Positions 21,640 through 28,579 of a stretch of DNA of 28,579 nucleotides are shown in pieces. The stretch is from Candidatus Scatomorpha stercorigallinarum (GTDB lineage Bacteria > Bacillota_A > Clostridia > Oscillospirales > Oscillospiraceae): the NCBI GenBank assembly GCA_018713375.1, contig DVOV01000143.1:1-28579 (forward strand), read 5' to 3'. Positions within the stretch are counted from its first letter, which is position 1, and every line of letters begins with the position of its first letter. The position numbers and the translations under genes were made by a program. Under the pieces are notes generated by a model. That model did not search any database and had not been told where the DNA came from. It worked only from the letters and a program-made list of their open reading frames with translations.

Positions 21640-22479
21640 ATGGATAAGTTCAAGGCTAAAAACTTCATAATCATCGTGCTGCTGCTGATGGACGCCATAC
21701 TGCTCGCGCTCATCGGCGCGGACATGGCGCGCTCGGCGTCATCACGGCGCGCGGCGCTGGAGGGGGCGGTGGACGTCCTCGAAGAGAACGGCATCAGCGT
21801 GGCCGGGGAGATGGAGCTGCCCGAGGGGCCGGTGTACGTCTACTCCACGGCGCGTGACGAGCGGCTGGAGCGGCAGCATGTGGACGCCCTGCTGGGCGAG
21901 AGCGAGTACACGGACCTCGGCGGCAGCATCATCACGTACTACGCGCTGGACGGGAGCGGCGAGGCCACTTTCCGCGGCGTCGGCGGCATACAGGTGCGCC
22001 TTGGGGGCCGCAGCGCCGGCGACGTGGCCGACGCCGAGGCCGAGGCGCGGCAGATGGCCGCCGACCTGGGTATCGAGGTGCTCTCCGGCAGCGGCACGGC
22101 GCAGGTGAACATGAGCGGGGACGGCGGCAGCGTGGTGCTCTTCTGCGCGCACGAGGGCGTGCTCATCGCCAACTGCCGGCTGGTCTTCACGTTCGGAGGG
22201 GACTCCGTCGTCATCGAGGGCACGAGGCCGCTGGACACCGTTTCCCCCTCCGGGGAGGCGGAGCTGCTGGACGCGCCCACTTCGCTGATGCGCTTCCTGG
22301 AGCTCCTGCGGGAGCGGGGGCAGGTGTGCTCGGAGATACGCTCCTTTACGCTGGCATATTTCTTCACCGCCACGGCCGCCGGCGACGGCACGCTGGAGCC
22401 CGTGTGGCGCATCGTCACGGACACGGGGGATTTTTACCTGAACGCCATCACCGGAGCGAGCGTGGACAACGTCGGCTGA
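21640..22479 (+). CDS. walI: WalI (YycI)-like regulatory membrane protein
   Basis: 279 residues. The start KFKAKNFIIIVLLLMDAILLA resembles the YycI N-terminus (W-K/D-x-x-K-x-x-x-I-x-x-F). A single span lies at about 8-28, and the extracytoplasmic domain extends to the end. The final part YFFTATAAGDGTLEPVWRIV with DTGDFYLNAITGASV is a PepSY/YycI-like ending. It begins 1 nt after the walH stop. Expected to join WalH in controlling WalK at the membrane. No consensus terminator follows; 22480-22572 holds no gene I can support. Confidence 0.78.
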   Translation: MDKFKAKNFIIIVLLLMDAILLALIGADMARSASSRRAALEGAVDVLEENGISVAGEMELPEGPVYVYSTARDERLERQHVDALLGESEYTDLGGSIITYYALDGSGEATFRGVGGIQVRLGGRSAGDVADAEAEARQMAADLGIEVLSGSGTAQVNMSGDGGSVVLFCAHEGVLIANCRLVFTFGGDSVVIEGTRPLDTVSPSGEAELLDAPTSLMRFLELLRERGQVCSEIRSFTLAYFFTATAAGDGTLEPVWRIVTDTGDFYLNAITGASVDNVG

Positions 22480-22572
22480 GCGCGCGCATTGAACGTTTTG
22501 TGCAGAAAGACGAAGCGCAGAGCGGCAAATTGGGCAGAAGGGCATAAGATGCGCTCAAAAGGCGCGCAAGTC

Positions 22573-22601
22573 TTGAACATTTGGCAGATATGTGTTAAAA
22601 T
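22573..22601 (+). promoter_or_regulatory. Sigma-A promoter of the murA-walJ-rlmH operon
   Basis: TTGAAC (22573-22578), 17-nt spacer, TAAAAT (22596-22601). It gives a leader of about 80 nt before the murA start. Confidence 0.8.
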
Positions 22602-22687
22602 ACTTTGTTAGTATAGGTTCATTGCGGACACAATACAGTCAACAGGTTCACAAGGGTCCCGGCCCATGCTTTGGAAGGTGTGAGACT

Positions 22688-23989
22688 TTGGAAAAATATG
22701 TTATCAGGGGCGGACGCCAGCTCCACGGCGAGATCGAAGTGAGCGGGGCGAAGAACGCCGCTGTGGCTATCATACCCGCCGCCCTGATGGTGGACGGCGT
22801 GTGCCGGCTGGAAAACATCCCGCAGATCAGCGACGCGGACATGCTGCTGACGATACTTGAGCATCTGGGCGCCAGGGTGCGCACGGTGAACAAGAGCACG
22901 GTGGAGATCGACTGCACGGACGTGCGCTACACGGACGCGCCCTATGACCTGATGCGCAAGATACGCGCGTCGTATTACCTCATCGGCGCTATGCTCGGGC
23001 GCTTCGGCGCGGCCAAGACCACCATGCCCGGCGGCTGCAACCTGGGCGCGCGGCCCATCGACCAGCACATCAAGGGCATGGAGGCCCTGGGGGCGGAGGT
23101 CGAGGTCGCCGGCGGCTTCGTCTATGCCAGCACGCCGGACGGACTGCTGCACGGTTCGCGCATCTATCTGGACAAGGTGTCTGTGGGCGCGACGATGAAT
23201 ATCATCCTCGCGGCGTCGCTGGCCCGCGGGCGGACGGTGATAGAGAACTGCGCCAAGGAGCCGCACATCGTCGATTTGGCGAACTTCCTCAACTCCATGG
23301 GCGCGGATGTGCGCGGCGCGGGCACCGACTCCATCAAGGTCAACGGCGTGGAGCGCCTGCACGGCGGCAGCTACACCATCATCCCCGACCAGATCGAGGC
23401 GGGCACCTACATGGTGGCCTGCGCGGCGGCCGGCGGCGAGGTGAAGATCAAGAACGTCATCCCCCGCCATCTGGAGAGCATCAGCGCCAAGCTGCGCGAG
23501 ATGGGCGTCGTCATCATCGAGGGCGAGGATTCCGTGGTCGTCAAGAGCAGCGGCAAGCTGCGCCGCGTGAACGTCAAGACCATGCCCTACCCGGGCTTCC
23601 CGACGGACATGCAGCCGCAGGTGGCCACGGCGCTCTGCCTGGCCAGCGGCACCAGCGTCATCACCGAGGGCATCTATGACAACCGCTTCAAGTACACGAA
23701 CGAGCTGCGCAAAATGGGCGCACAGATACAGGTCGACGGCCGCACCGCCGTCATCGAGGGCGTGAGCCGACTGTCCGGCGCGCCCGTCGCCGCCTGCGAC
23801 CTGCGCGCGGGCGCGGCGATGGTCATCGCCGGCCTCTGCGCCGAGGGCACGACCTATGTGGAGGATATCCACTACATCGAGCGCGGGTATGAGAATTTCG
23901 TCGGCAAGCTCCGCAGCCTCGGCGCGGACATAGCCCTTGTCTCCGAGCCGGACGAGCCCGGCACCATCAAGAGCGCGAGCGCCGGCTGA
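22688..23989 (+). CDS. murA: UDP-N-acetylglucosamine 1-carboxyvinyltransferase
   Basis: 433 residues. It transfers enolpyruvate from PEP to UDP-GlcNAc, the first committed step of peptidoglycan synthesis, in the cytoplasm. The start motif EKYVIRGGRQLHGEIEVSGA and KNAA (Lys22-Asn23) are standard. The active-site Cys117 is in MPGGCNLGARPIDQHIKG, so the enzyme should be fosfomycin-sensitive. Further family blocks are IPDQIEAGTYMVACAA and TMPYPGFPTDMQPQ. I chose the TTG (22688-22690) with AAGGTG 7 nt upstream; the open frame extends 32 codons further back, but that part overlaps the promoter. It lies between walI and walJ. Length and motifs fit MurA rather than EPSP synthase. Confidence 0.96.
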   Translation: MEKYVIRGGRQLHGEIEVSGAKNAAVAIIPAALMVDGVCRLENIPQISDADMLLTILEHLGARVRTVNKSTVEIDCTDVRYTDAPYDLMRKIRASYYLIGAMLGRFGAAKTTMPGGCNLGARPIDQHIKGMEALGAEVEVAGGFVYASTPDGLLHGSRIYLDKVSVGATMNIILAASLARGRTVIENCAKEPHIVDLANFLNSMGADVRGAGTDSIKVNGVERLHGGSYTIIPDQIEAGTYMVACAAAGGEVKIKNVIPRHLESISAKLREMGVVIIEGEDSVVVKSSGKLRRVNVKTMPYPGFPTDMQPQVATALCLASGTSVITEGIYDNRFKYTNELRKMGAQIQVDGRTAVIEGVSRLSGAPVAACDLRAGAAMVIAGLCAEGTTYVEDIHYIERGYENFVGKLRSLGADIALVSEPDEPGTIKSASAG

Positions 23990-24771
23990 TGCGTATAAGC
24001 GTATTCGCCAGCGGCTCGTCGGGCAACTGCGCTCTTTTTTCCTCGGAAGGGACCAATATCCTGATCGACGCGGGCATTTCCGCGCGGAGGATCTGCGCGT
24101 TCCTGTCCGGGGAGGGGCTCGCCCCGGGCGATTTGGACGGGATTTTGATAACACACGAGCACAGCGACCACGTATCCGGCCTGCCAACGCTGCTCAGGCG
24201 CTTCCCGCTGAGGGTGCTGGCGCCGGGCATGGCGGCGGAGCGGCTGCGCTCGTCCCTCCCCGGCTGCGGGGAATACATAGAGGAGATAGCGCCGGGCGAG
24301 GGCTTTGCCCTTGGCGGCGCGTATGTGTCGGCCTTTGCGACGATGCACGACGCCGCCGGGAGCGTGGGCTACCGCCTGGACGCCGACGGGGCCTTCGGTG
24401 TGTGCACGGACCTCGGCTGCGTGACCGACGAGGTGCTCGACTGCCTTATGGGCGTAGACGCCGCGCTGATCGAGGCAAACCACGACGTGGACATGCTCCG
24501 CCGCGGCCCGTACCCCGCCTATCTCAAGCGTCGGATCCTCTCCGACCGCGGGCACCTCTCAAACGATGACTGCGCGCGCCTTGCCGTCGCACTCTCGGCC
24601 GGAGGGGCCGAAAGGCTGATACTCGGCCACCTGAGCCGCCACAACAACACCCCGGACGCGGCCTATGCCGCCGTCAGCTCGGCGCTGAGTGGGAGCTCGG
24701 CGCGCTGCGAGCTGCTCGTGGCGCCTCCGCTCGGGCCGCTGATCTTAGAGGAAAAGCGATGCTCGGCGTGA
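23989..24771 (+). CDS. walJ: Metallo-beta-lactamase fold hydrolase WalJ (YycJ/VicX)
   Basis: 260 residues. The metal-binding motif HEHSDH lies in ITHEHSDHVSGLPTLLRR near residues 54-73. Other metal ligands are in the later MHD of FATMHDAAGSVGY, CTDLGC, and ILGHLSRHNN. The start MRISVFASGSSGNCALFSS is a YycJ signature. The start ATG shares one base with the murA stop (TGATG). In Bacillota, yycJ normally ends the wal operon; reported links are to DNA-replication/wall coordination and nuclease activity. It is separated from walI here by murA and a promoter. Confidence 0.9.
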   Translation: MRISVFASGSSGNCALFSSEGTNILIDAGISARRICAFLSGEGLAPGDLDGILITHEHSDHVSGLPTLLRRFPLRVLAPGMAAERLRSSLPGCGEYIEEIAPGEGFALGGAYVSAFATMHDAAGSVGYRLDADGAFGVCTDLGCVTDEVLDCLMGVDAALIEANHDVDMLRRGPYPAYLKRRILSDRGHLSNDDCARLAVALSAGGAERLILGHLSRHNNTPDAAYAAVSSALSGSSARCELLVAPPLGPLILEEKRCSA

Positions 24772-25241
24772 CCTTCGTCTGTGTAGGCAGGATGCGCGAG
24801 GCGCATTATATTTCGGCCTTCGCGGAGTATGAAAAGCGCCTCGGCTCGCTCTGCCGCTTCGAGCTGAAGGAAATAGCGGAGGTACGGCTGCCGGAGCGGC
24901 CGTCGGACGCGGAGATAGCCGCCGCGCTGCGGCGCGAGGGCGAGGCTATAGAGCGCGCGGTGCCAAAGGGCGCGCTGACGGTGGCTATGTGCATAGAAGG
25001 CCGGCAGATGCCGAGCGAGGGACTCGCAAAGCTGCTGAATACCGCCGCGGAAGGCGGGCGGTCCCGGGTCTGCTTCATCGTGGGCGGCTCATACGGCCTG
25101 AGCGGGGACGTGAAGGGCCGCGCGGATCTGAAGCTCTCAATGTCGGAGATGACGTTCCCGCACCATCTGGCGAGGGTAATGCTCGCCGAGCAGGTGTACA
25201 GGGCGCTCACAATAAACAGCGGCTCGCGTTACCACAAGTGA
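24759..25241 (+). CDS. rlmH: 23S rRNA (pseudouridine1915-N3)-methyltransferase RlmH
   Basis: 160 residues, the usual length. It methylates pseudouridine 1915 in helix 69 of 23S rRNA using SAM, acting on assembled ribosomes as a dimer. Family blocks: FAEYEKRLGSLCRFELKEI, MCIEGRQMPSEGLAKLL, the SAM-binding trefoil knot FIVGGSYGLSGDVKGRADLK, and the C-terminal MTFPHHLARVMLAEQVYRAL with INSGSRYHK. It overlaps walJ by 13 nt. The walJ-rlmH neighbourhood is common in Bacillota. Confidence 0.97.
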   Translation: MLGVTFVCVGRMREAHYISAFAEYEKRLGSLCRFELKEIAEVRLPERPSDAEIAAALRREGEAIERAVPKGALTVAMCIEGRQMPSEGLAKLLNTAAEGGRSRVCFIVGGSYGLSGDVKGRADLKLSMSEMTFPHHLARVMLAEQVYRALTINSGSRYHK

Positions 25242-25258
25242 GCCGGGGAGGTCTTTGA

Positions 25259-25576
25259 ATGGAACATGTGCCGGAATGGAGCCGGGATCTGCCCGGGAAG
25301 CTCGCCGACAGCTGGCCGAAGGACGAAAAGGGCGGATATGTCGCCCCGGCCAAGCTCACGAGCTGCACGCAGCTCGACATGGGCGACGCCATCGTCGAGG
25401 GCCTGCTCGATTCGGCGGGGATACCGCACTTCAAGCGCTATCCGCACTATGGGGGCTTCGGCAACCTCATGCTCGGCATGAGCGCCGAGGGCGTGGACAT
25501 CTACGTCCCCGAGACGCTGCTGGAGGACGCGCGTAACATACTTGAAGGAGATGCAGTGAACGATGAGGAGCTATAA
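25259..25576 (+). CDS. DUF2007-like small protein
   Basis: 105 residues. ATG at 25259 with GGAGG upstream. The sequence has AIVEGLLDSAGIPHFKRYPH in the middle and VDIYVPETLLEDARNILEGD near the end. This matches the pattern of DUF2007 (putative signal-transducing) proteins: a helix addressing a 'which of two places' subunit, then a V-x-V-P-x-x-x-x-x-x-A strand-helix. No membrane part. It overlaps the following mutase gene by 14 nt. Function unknown. Confidence 0.7.
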   Translation: MEHVPEWSRDLPGKLADSWPKDEKGGYVAPAKLTSCTQLDMGDAIVEGLLDSAGIPHFKRYPHYGGFGNLMLGMSAEGVDIYVPETLLEDARNILEGDAVNDEEL

Positions 25577-27293
25577 GGAAGAGTATCAGTACTGGCTGGA
25601 CAGCCCCGCGCTGGGCGAGGAGGAGTGGAAGGAGCTCTCCTCGATTGCCGGGGACGAGAAGGAGATAGAAAGCCGCTTTTACGCCCCGCTGGAGTTCGGC
25701 ACCGCCGGGCTGCGCGGCATAATGGCGGTGGGGCTCAACCGCATGAACGTGCACGTCATCCGCTGGGCCACCCAGGCCTTCGCCGAAGTGGTGAAGGCGG
25801 AGGGCGAGGCGGCCTGCGAGAAGGGCGTCGTCGTCTGCTACGACTGCCGGCTGAACAGCGAGAGCTTCGCGCGCGAGGCGGCCTGCGTGATGGCGGCCAA
25901 CGGTATCAAGGTGCGCATCTTCGACGCGCTGCGGCCGACGCCGGAGCTCAGCTTCGCCGTCATCCACTACGGCGCCACGGCCGGCATCAACATCACCGCC
26001 AGCCACAACCCGCGCGAGTACAACGGCTATAAGGTGTACTGGTCCGACGGCGCGCAGCTGCCGCCGCAGCACGCCGCGGCCGTCGCCGAGCAGATGGGCC
26101 GCATCGACATCTTCCACGGCGTGCGGCGCATGGGATTCGACGAGGCGAAGGCGAGCGGCATGATAACTGTCATCGGCGCGGAGACGGACGAGGCCTTTTT
26201 GCAGAACGTCATGGGCATGTCCATCAACCCGGACGTGGTGAAGAAGGTGGCGGACGAGTTCAAGATCGTCTATACGCCCTTCCACGGCGCAGGATACAAG
26301 CTCGTGCCGGAGGCGCTGCGGCGCCTGGGCGTGAAGCAGCTCTTCCCCGAGCCCAAGCAGATGGTGATAGATGGCAATTTCCCCACCGTTGAGAGCCCCA
26401 ATCCGGAGAACCCGGAGGGCTTCTACCTGGCGGTGGACCTCGCCAAGCAAGTGGGCAGCGACCTCATCATCGGCACGGACCCGGACAGCGACCGCGTGGG
26501 CACCATGGTGCGCGGCGCGGACGGGGAGTATCACACCATCACCGGCAACCAGATGGGCGTGCTGCTGCTCGACTATATCATCAGCGCCCGCCGCGCAAAG
26601 GGTACGCTGCCGGCCAACGCGGCCTTTATCAAGACCATCGTCACCACCAACATGGGCCGCGAGATCGCCGAGCGCAACGGCATCCACGTGGACGAGACCT
26701 TCACCGGCTTCAAGTTCATGGCCGAGAAGCTCGCCGAGTACAAGCGCGACGGCTCCTATGAGTACATCCTCGCCTATGAGGAGAGCTACGGCTATATGAT
26801 GGGCGACTACGTCCGCGACAAGGACGCCGTGACAGCCTCCATGATGATTGCGGAAATGGCAGCCTATTATTTCTCCCGCGGCATGACCCTCGCGGACGCG
26901 CTGGACAAGCTGTATGAAAAATATGGCTGGTTCGAGGAGAAGACGCTCAACCTGGTGATGCCGGGGCTCGACGGGCTGGAGAAGATGAAGGCCCTGATGG
27001 CCTCCCTGCGCGCCAAGCCGCCCAAGGAGATAGGCGGCACGGCCATATTGGGCATGCGCGATTACCAGAGCGGCAAGATCATGCTGGCGGACATCGGCGT
27101 CGTGGGCAAGACGCACATCTCCGGCTCCAACGTGCTCTATTTCGAGCTGGCGGACGGCACGGCCTTCATCGTGCGGCCCAGCGGCACGGAGCCCAAGATC
27201 AAGGTCTATATCCTCGCGCAGGGCGAGAGCCGCGAGCAGTGCGACGAGCGCGTGGCGCGCTACGCGGCCTATGCCGAGGGGCTGAGGAAGTAA
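25563..27293 (+). CDS. pgcA: Phosphohexomutase (alpha-phosphoglucomutase, PgcA type)
   Basis: 576 residues, close to Bacillus PgcA (about 580). It interconverts glucose 6-phosphate and glucose 1-phosphate, feeding UDP-glucose for wall polymers and glycolipids. The start GTAGLRGIMAVGLNRMN is the family's first block. The phosphoserine is Ser147 in ITASHNPREYNGYKVYW; the Mg-binding loop GTDPDSDRVG carries Asp306, Asp308 and Asp310. The sugar-specificity loop is EESYGYM and the phosphate-binding end is RPSGTEPKIK. The start at 25563 lies within the previous gene's end. Phosphomannomutase activity is a possible alternative or extra. Confidence 0.93.
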   Translation: MRSYKEEYQYWLDSPALGEEEWKELSSIAGDEKEIESRFYAPLEFGTAGLRGIMAVGLNRMNVHVIRWATQAFAEVVKAEGEAACEKGVVVCYDCRLNSESFAREAACVMAANGIKVRIFDALRPTPELSFAVIHYGATAGINITASHNPREYNGYKVYWSDGAQLPPQHAAAVAEQMGRIDIFHGVRRMGFDEAKASGMITVIGAETDEAFLQNVMGMSINPDVVKKVADEFKIVYTPFHGAGYKLVPEALRRLGVKQLFPEPKQMVIDGNFPTVESPNPENPEGFYLAVDLAKQVGSDLIIGTDPDSDRVGTMVRGADGEYHTITGNQMGVLLLDYIISARRAKGTLPANAAFIKTIVTTNMGREIAERNGIHVDETFTGFKFMAEKLAEYKRDGSYEYILAYEESYGYMMGDYVRDKDAVTASMMIAEMAAYYFSRGMTLADALDKLYEKYGWFEEKTLNLVMPGLDGLEKMKALMASLRAKPPKEIGGTAILGMRDYQSGKIMLADIGVVGKTHISGSNVLYFELADGTAFIVRPSGTEPKIKVYILAQGESREQCDERVARYAAYAEGLRK

Positions 27294-27315
27294 AGGCGCG
27301 CAGAACATGCAACGA

Positions 27316-27341
27316 AGCCGGGCGGAGTTATCCGCCCGGCT
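27316..27341 (+). terminator. Terminator-like hairpin after the phosphohexomutase
   Basis: A perfect 11-bp GC-rich stem (27316-27326 with 27331-27341, loop GTTA). The following TAAAATA is not a clean T-run, so strength is uncertain. Confidence 0.55.
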
Positions 27342-27370
27342 AAAATACGGGAAATCGGGATGAGTAAGTT

Positions 27371-27940
27371 ATGAAAGAATACCTGCAGCTCTTCTGGGCC
27401 TTCATCAAGGTCGGCGGGCTCACCTTCGGCGGCGGATACGCCATGCTGCCCATCTTGCAGCGCGACATCGTTGAAAAATACGGCTGGGCCACCGAGGCGG
27501 AGGTCATGGACTATTACGCCATGGCGCAGTGCCTGCCGGGCATTATCATGATAAACACCTCGGCCTTCATCGGCCAGCACCGGAAAGGGACGCTGGGCGG
27601 CTTCGTGGCCGGCTTTGCTTCGGCCTTCCCCAGCCTGGTCATCATCACCATCATCGCCGCCTTCCTCACGCGCTTTGCCGAGTACCCGGTGGTGCAGAAC
27701 GCGTTCGCAGGCATCAGGGCGTGCGTGGTGGTGCTCATCGTCAACGCGCTGGTGAAGCTCTGGAAGAGCGCCATCGTGGACTGGAAGGCGCTGGTCATCG
27801 TATTTGCGCCGGTGTTCGCGCTGAGCGCCTTTACGGACGCCTCACCCATACTGCTGGTGGTGGCGGCGGCCGTGGCCGGCATCGTCATCAGCTCCATCAC
27901 CGCCGCGGCGGCGAAGAAGAAGGGGGGCGAGGGCAAATGA
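27371..27940 (+). CDS. chrA: Chromate transporter family protein, half-size subunit 1
   Basis: 189 residues with about five or six hydrophobic segments. The CHR signature near the start is FIKVGGLTFGGGYAMLPILQ; then AMAQCLPGIIMINTSAFIGQ, the Q/E-x-x-P-G block. Half-size CHR proteins occur as adjacent pairs that together equal one full-length ChrA; the pair is thought to work as a heterodimer of opposite topology. Substrate may be chromate, sulfate or another oxyanion; anaerobic gut relatives are rarely tested. Its stop overlaps the next start (ATGA). The ribosome-binding site is weak (GGGATGAG). Confidence 0.92.
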   Translation: MKEYLQLFWAFIKVGGLTFGGGYAMLPILQRDIVEKYGWATEAEVMDYYAMAQCLPGIIMINTSAFIGQHRKGTLGGFVAGFASAFPSLVIITIIAAFLTRFAEYPVVQNAFAGIRACVVVLIVNALVKLWKSAIVDWKALVIVFAPVFALSAFTDASPILLVVAAAVAGIVISSITAAAAKKKGGEGK

Positions 27941-28533
27941 CGGCCTACCTGATGCTGCTGCTCCAGCTCTTCTGGGAGTTTTTGAAGATCGGCGTCTTTG
28001 CCGTCGGCGGCGGGATGGCCACGCTGCCATTCCTCTACGACCTCGGCGAAAAGACCGGCTGGTACACCTCCGCGCAGGTGCTCGACATGCTGGCCGTCAG
28101 CGAATCGACGCCCGGGCCCATCGGCATCAACATGGCCACCTATGTGGGCTACACCTGCGGCGGCGTGCCGGGGGCCATCCTGGCCACGCTGGGCACCATC
28201 CTGCCGGGCGTCATCCTCGTGATACTGCTGGCGAAGGCGCTGCAGCGCTTCCACGACAACAAGTATGTGCTGGGCGCGTTCTACGGGCTGCGGCCGGCCT
28301 CCACCGCCCTCATCGCCGCGGCCGGCATCGGGGTGCTGGGCGAATCGCTCTTTTCCCCCTCGCTCTACGAGCAGACGGGAAACGTCGCGGATTTCTTCTG
28401 CGTGGGGCCCATCATCCTCGCCGCCGTGCTGCTGTTTTTGACGAACTTCAAGCCCACCAAGAAGCTGCATCCGGTGATCTACATCGCGGCCAGCGCCGCG
28501 GTAGGCATCGTGTTCAAGCTGGGCGGTGTGTGA
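27937..28533 (+). CDS. chrA: Chromate transporter family protein, half-size subunit 2
   Basis: 198 residues, membrane protein paired with the previous gene by a 4-nt overlap. Signature: FLKIGVFAVGGGMATLPFLY near residues 15-34, then AVSESTPGPIGINMATYVGY, the conserved S/Q-x-x-P-G-P-x-x-x-N block. Later spans include TLGTILPGVILVILLAKAL and PVIYIAASAAVGIVFKLGG. It is a paralogue of subunit 1, not a copy: the first block and P-G-P motif differ as expected for the two branches of short-chain CHR proteins. Confidence 0.93.
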   Translation: MTAYLMLLLQLFWEFLKIGVFAVGGGMATLPFLYDLGEKTGWYTSAQVLDMLAVSESTPGPIGINMATYVGYTCGGVPGAILATLGTILPGVILVILLAKALQRFHDNKYVLGAFYGLRPASTALIAAAGIGVLGESLFSPSLYEQTGNVADFFCVGPIILAAVLLFLTNFKPTKKLHPVIYIAASAAVGIVFKLGGV

Positions 28534-28540
28534 CAAATAC

Positions 28541-28576
28541 AAAGATCCCGTCCCTCGCAGAGGGACGGGATCTTTT
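28541..28576 (+). terminator. Terminator of the chromate-transporter pair
   Basis: A perfect 15-bp stem (28541-28555 with 28561-28575, loop CGCAG) ending ATCTTTTCTG. It begins 8 nt after the last stop codon; the A-tract on the 5' side may make it bidirectional. Confidence 0.9.
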
Positions 28577-28579
28577 CTG

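Noticed and set aside
1..28579. CRISPR array or transposon ends
   Set aside because: No regularly spaced repeats and no terminal inverted repeats next to a transposase were found by reading.

Overview
The window looks like chromosomal DNA of a GC-rich member of the Clostridia (Bacillota), most like the Oscillospiraceae and relatives. The evidence is Gram-positive: strong AGGAGG-type ribosome-binding sites, a WalRK (YycFG) two-component locus with accessory genes, an SLH-domain exported protein, lipoprotein-type binding proteins, a Bacillus-like tmRNA resume codon, and sigma-A promoters with TTGACA/TATAAT boxes 17 nt apart. I saw no phage, transposase, integrase, CRISPR array, rRNA or tRNA gene.

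Left part, minus strand (1-6277). The window opens inside a branched-chain amino-acid type ABC binding lipoprotein. It is preceded by a consensus promoter, a 96-codon ORF whose end is packed with Ile/Val/Leu codons, and a 15-bp intrinsic terminator. Together these read as a ribosome-mediated transcription attenuator (leader peptide). Upstream lies a compact three-gene restriction-modification operon with its own promoter: an HNH nuclease and two beta-class amino-methyltransferases. One methyltransferase carries an extra N-terminal pseudo-methyltransferase half. A LacI-family repressor gene follows.

Middle (6284-13993). The LacI gene diverges from a malE-malF-malG-type sugar ABC transporter and a cytoplasmic GH13 cyclomaltodextrinase/neopullulanase. 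Two related AACGTT-centred palindromes in the divergent region are the likely LacI-family operators. After a bidirectional terminator, a TetR-type repressor diverges from a slightly AT-richer module: a 44-residue membrane protein and two membrane-anchored alpha/beta hydrolases. A TATTGA-CAT-TCAATA palindrome sits on the module's -35 box.

Trans-translation block, minus strand (14040-17395). The order in the direction of transcription is a 78-residue unknown protein, smpB, an SLH-DUF2927 exported protein (ATGA overlap with smpB), a cyclophilin, and the tmRNA gene ssrA. The tmRNA is flanked on both sides by palindrome-rich non-coding DNA that may be dispersed repeats.

Right part, plus strand (17486-28576). 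One promoter leads into a NUDIX hydrolase followed by walR, walK, walH and walI, all overlapping or nearly so. A second promoter drives murA, walJ, rlmH, a DUF2007-type protein and a phosphohexomutase (pgcA type). The wal locus is thus split by murA, tying the cell-wall regulator to the first step of peptidoglycan synthesis. The window closes with a pair of half-size chromate-transporter family (CHR) proteins and a strong terminator.
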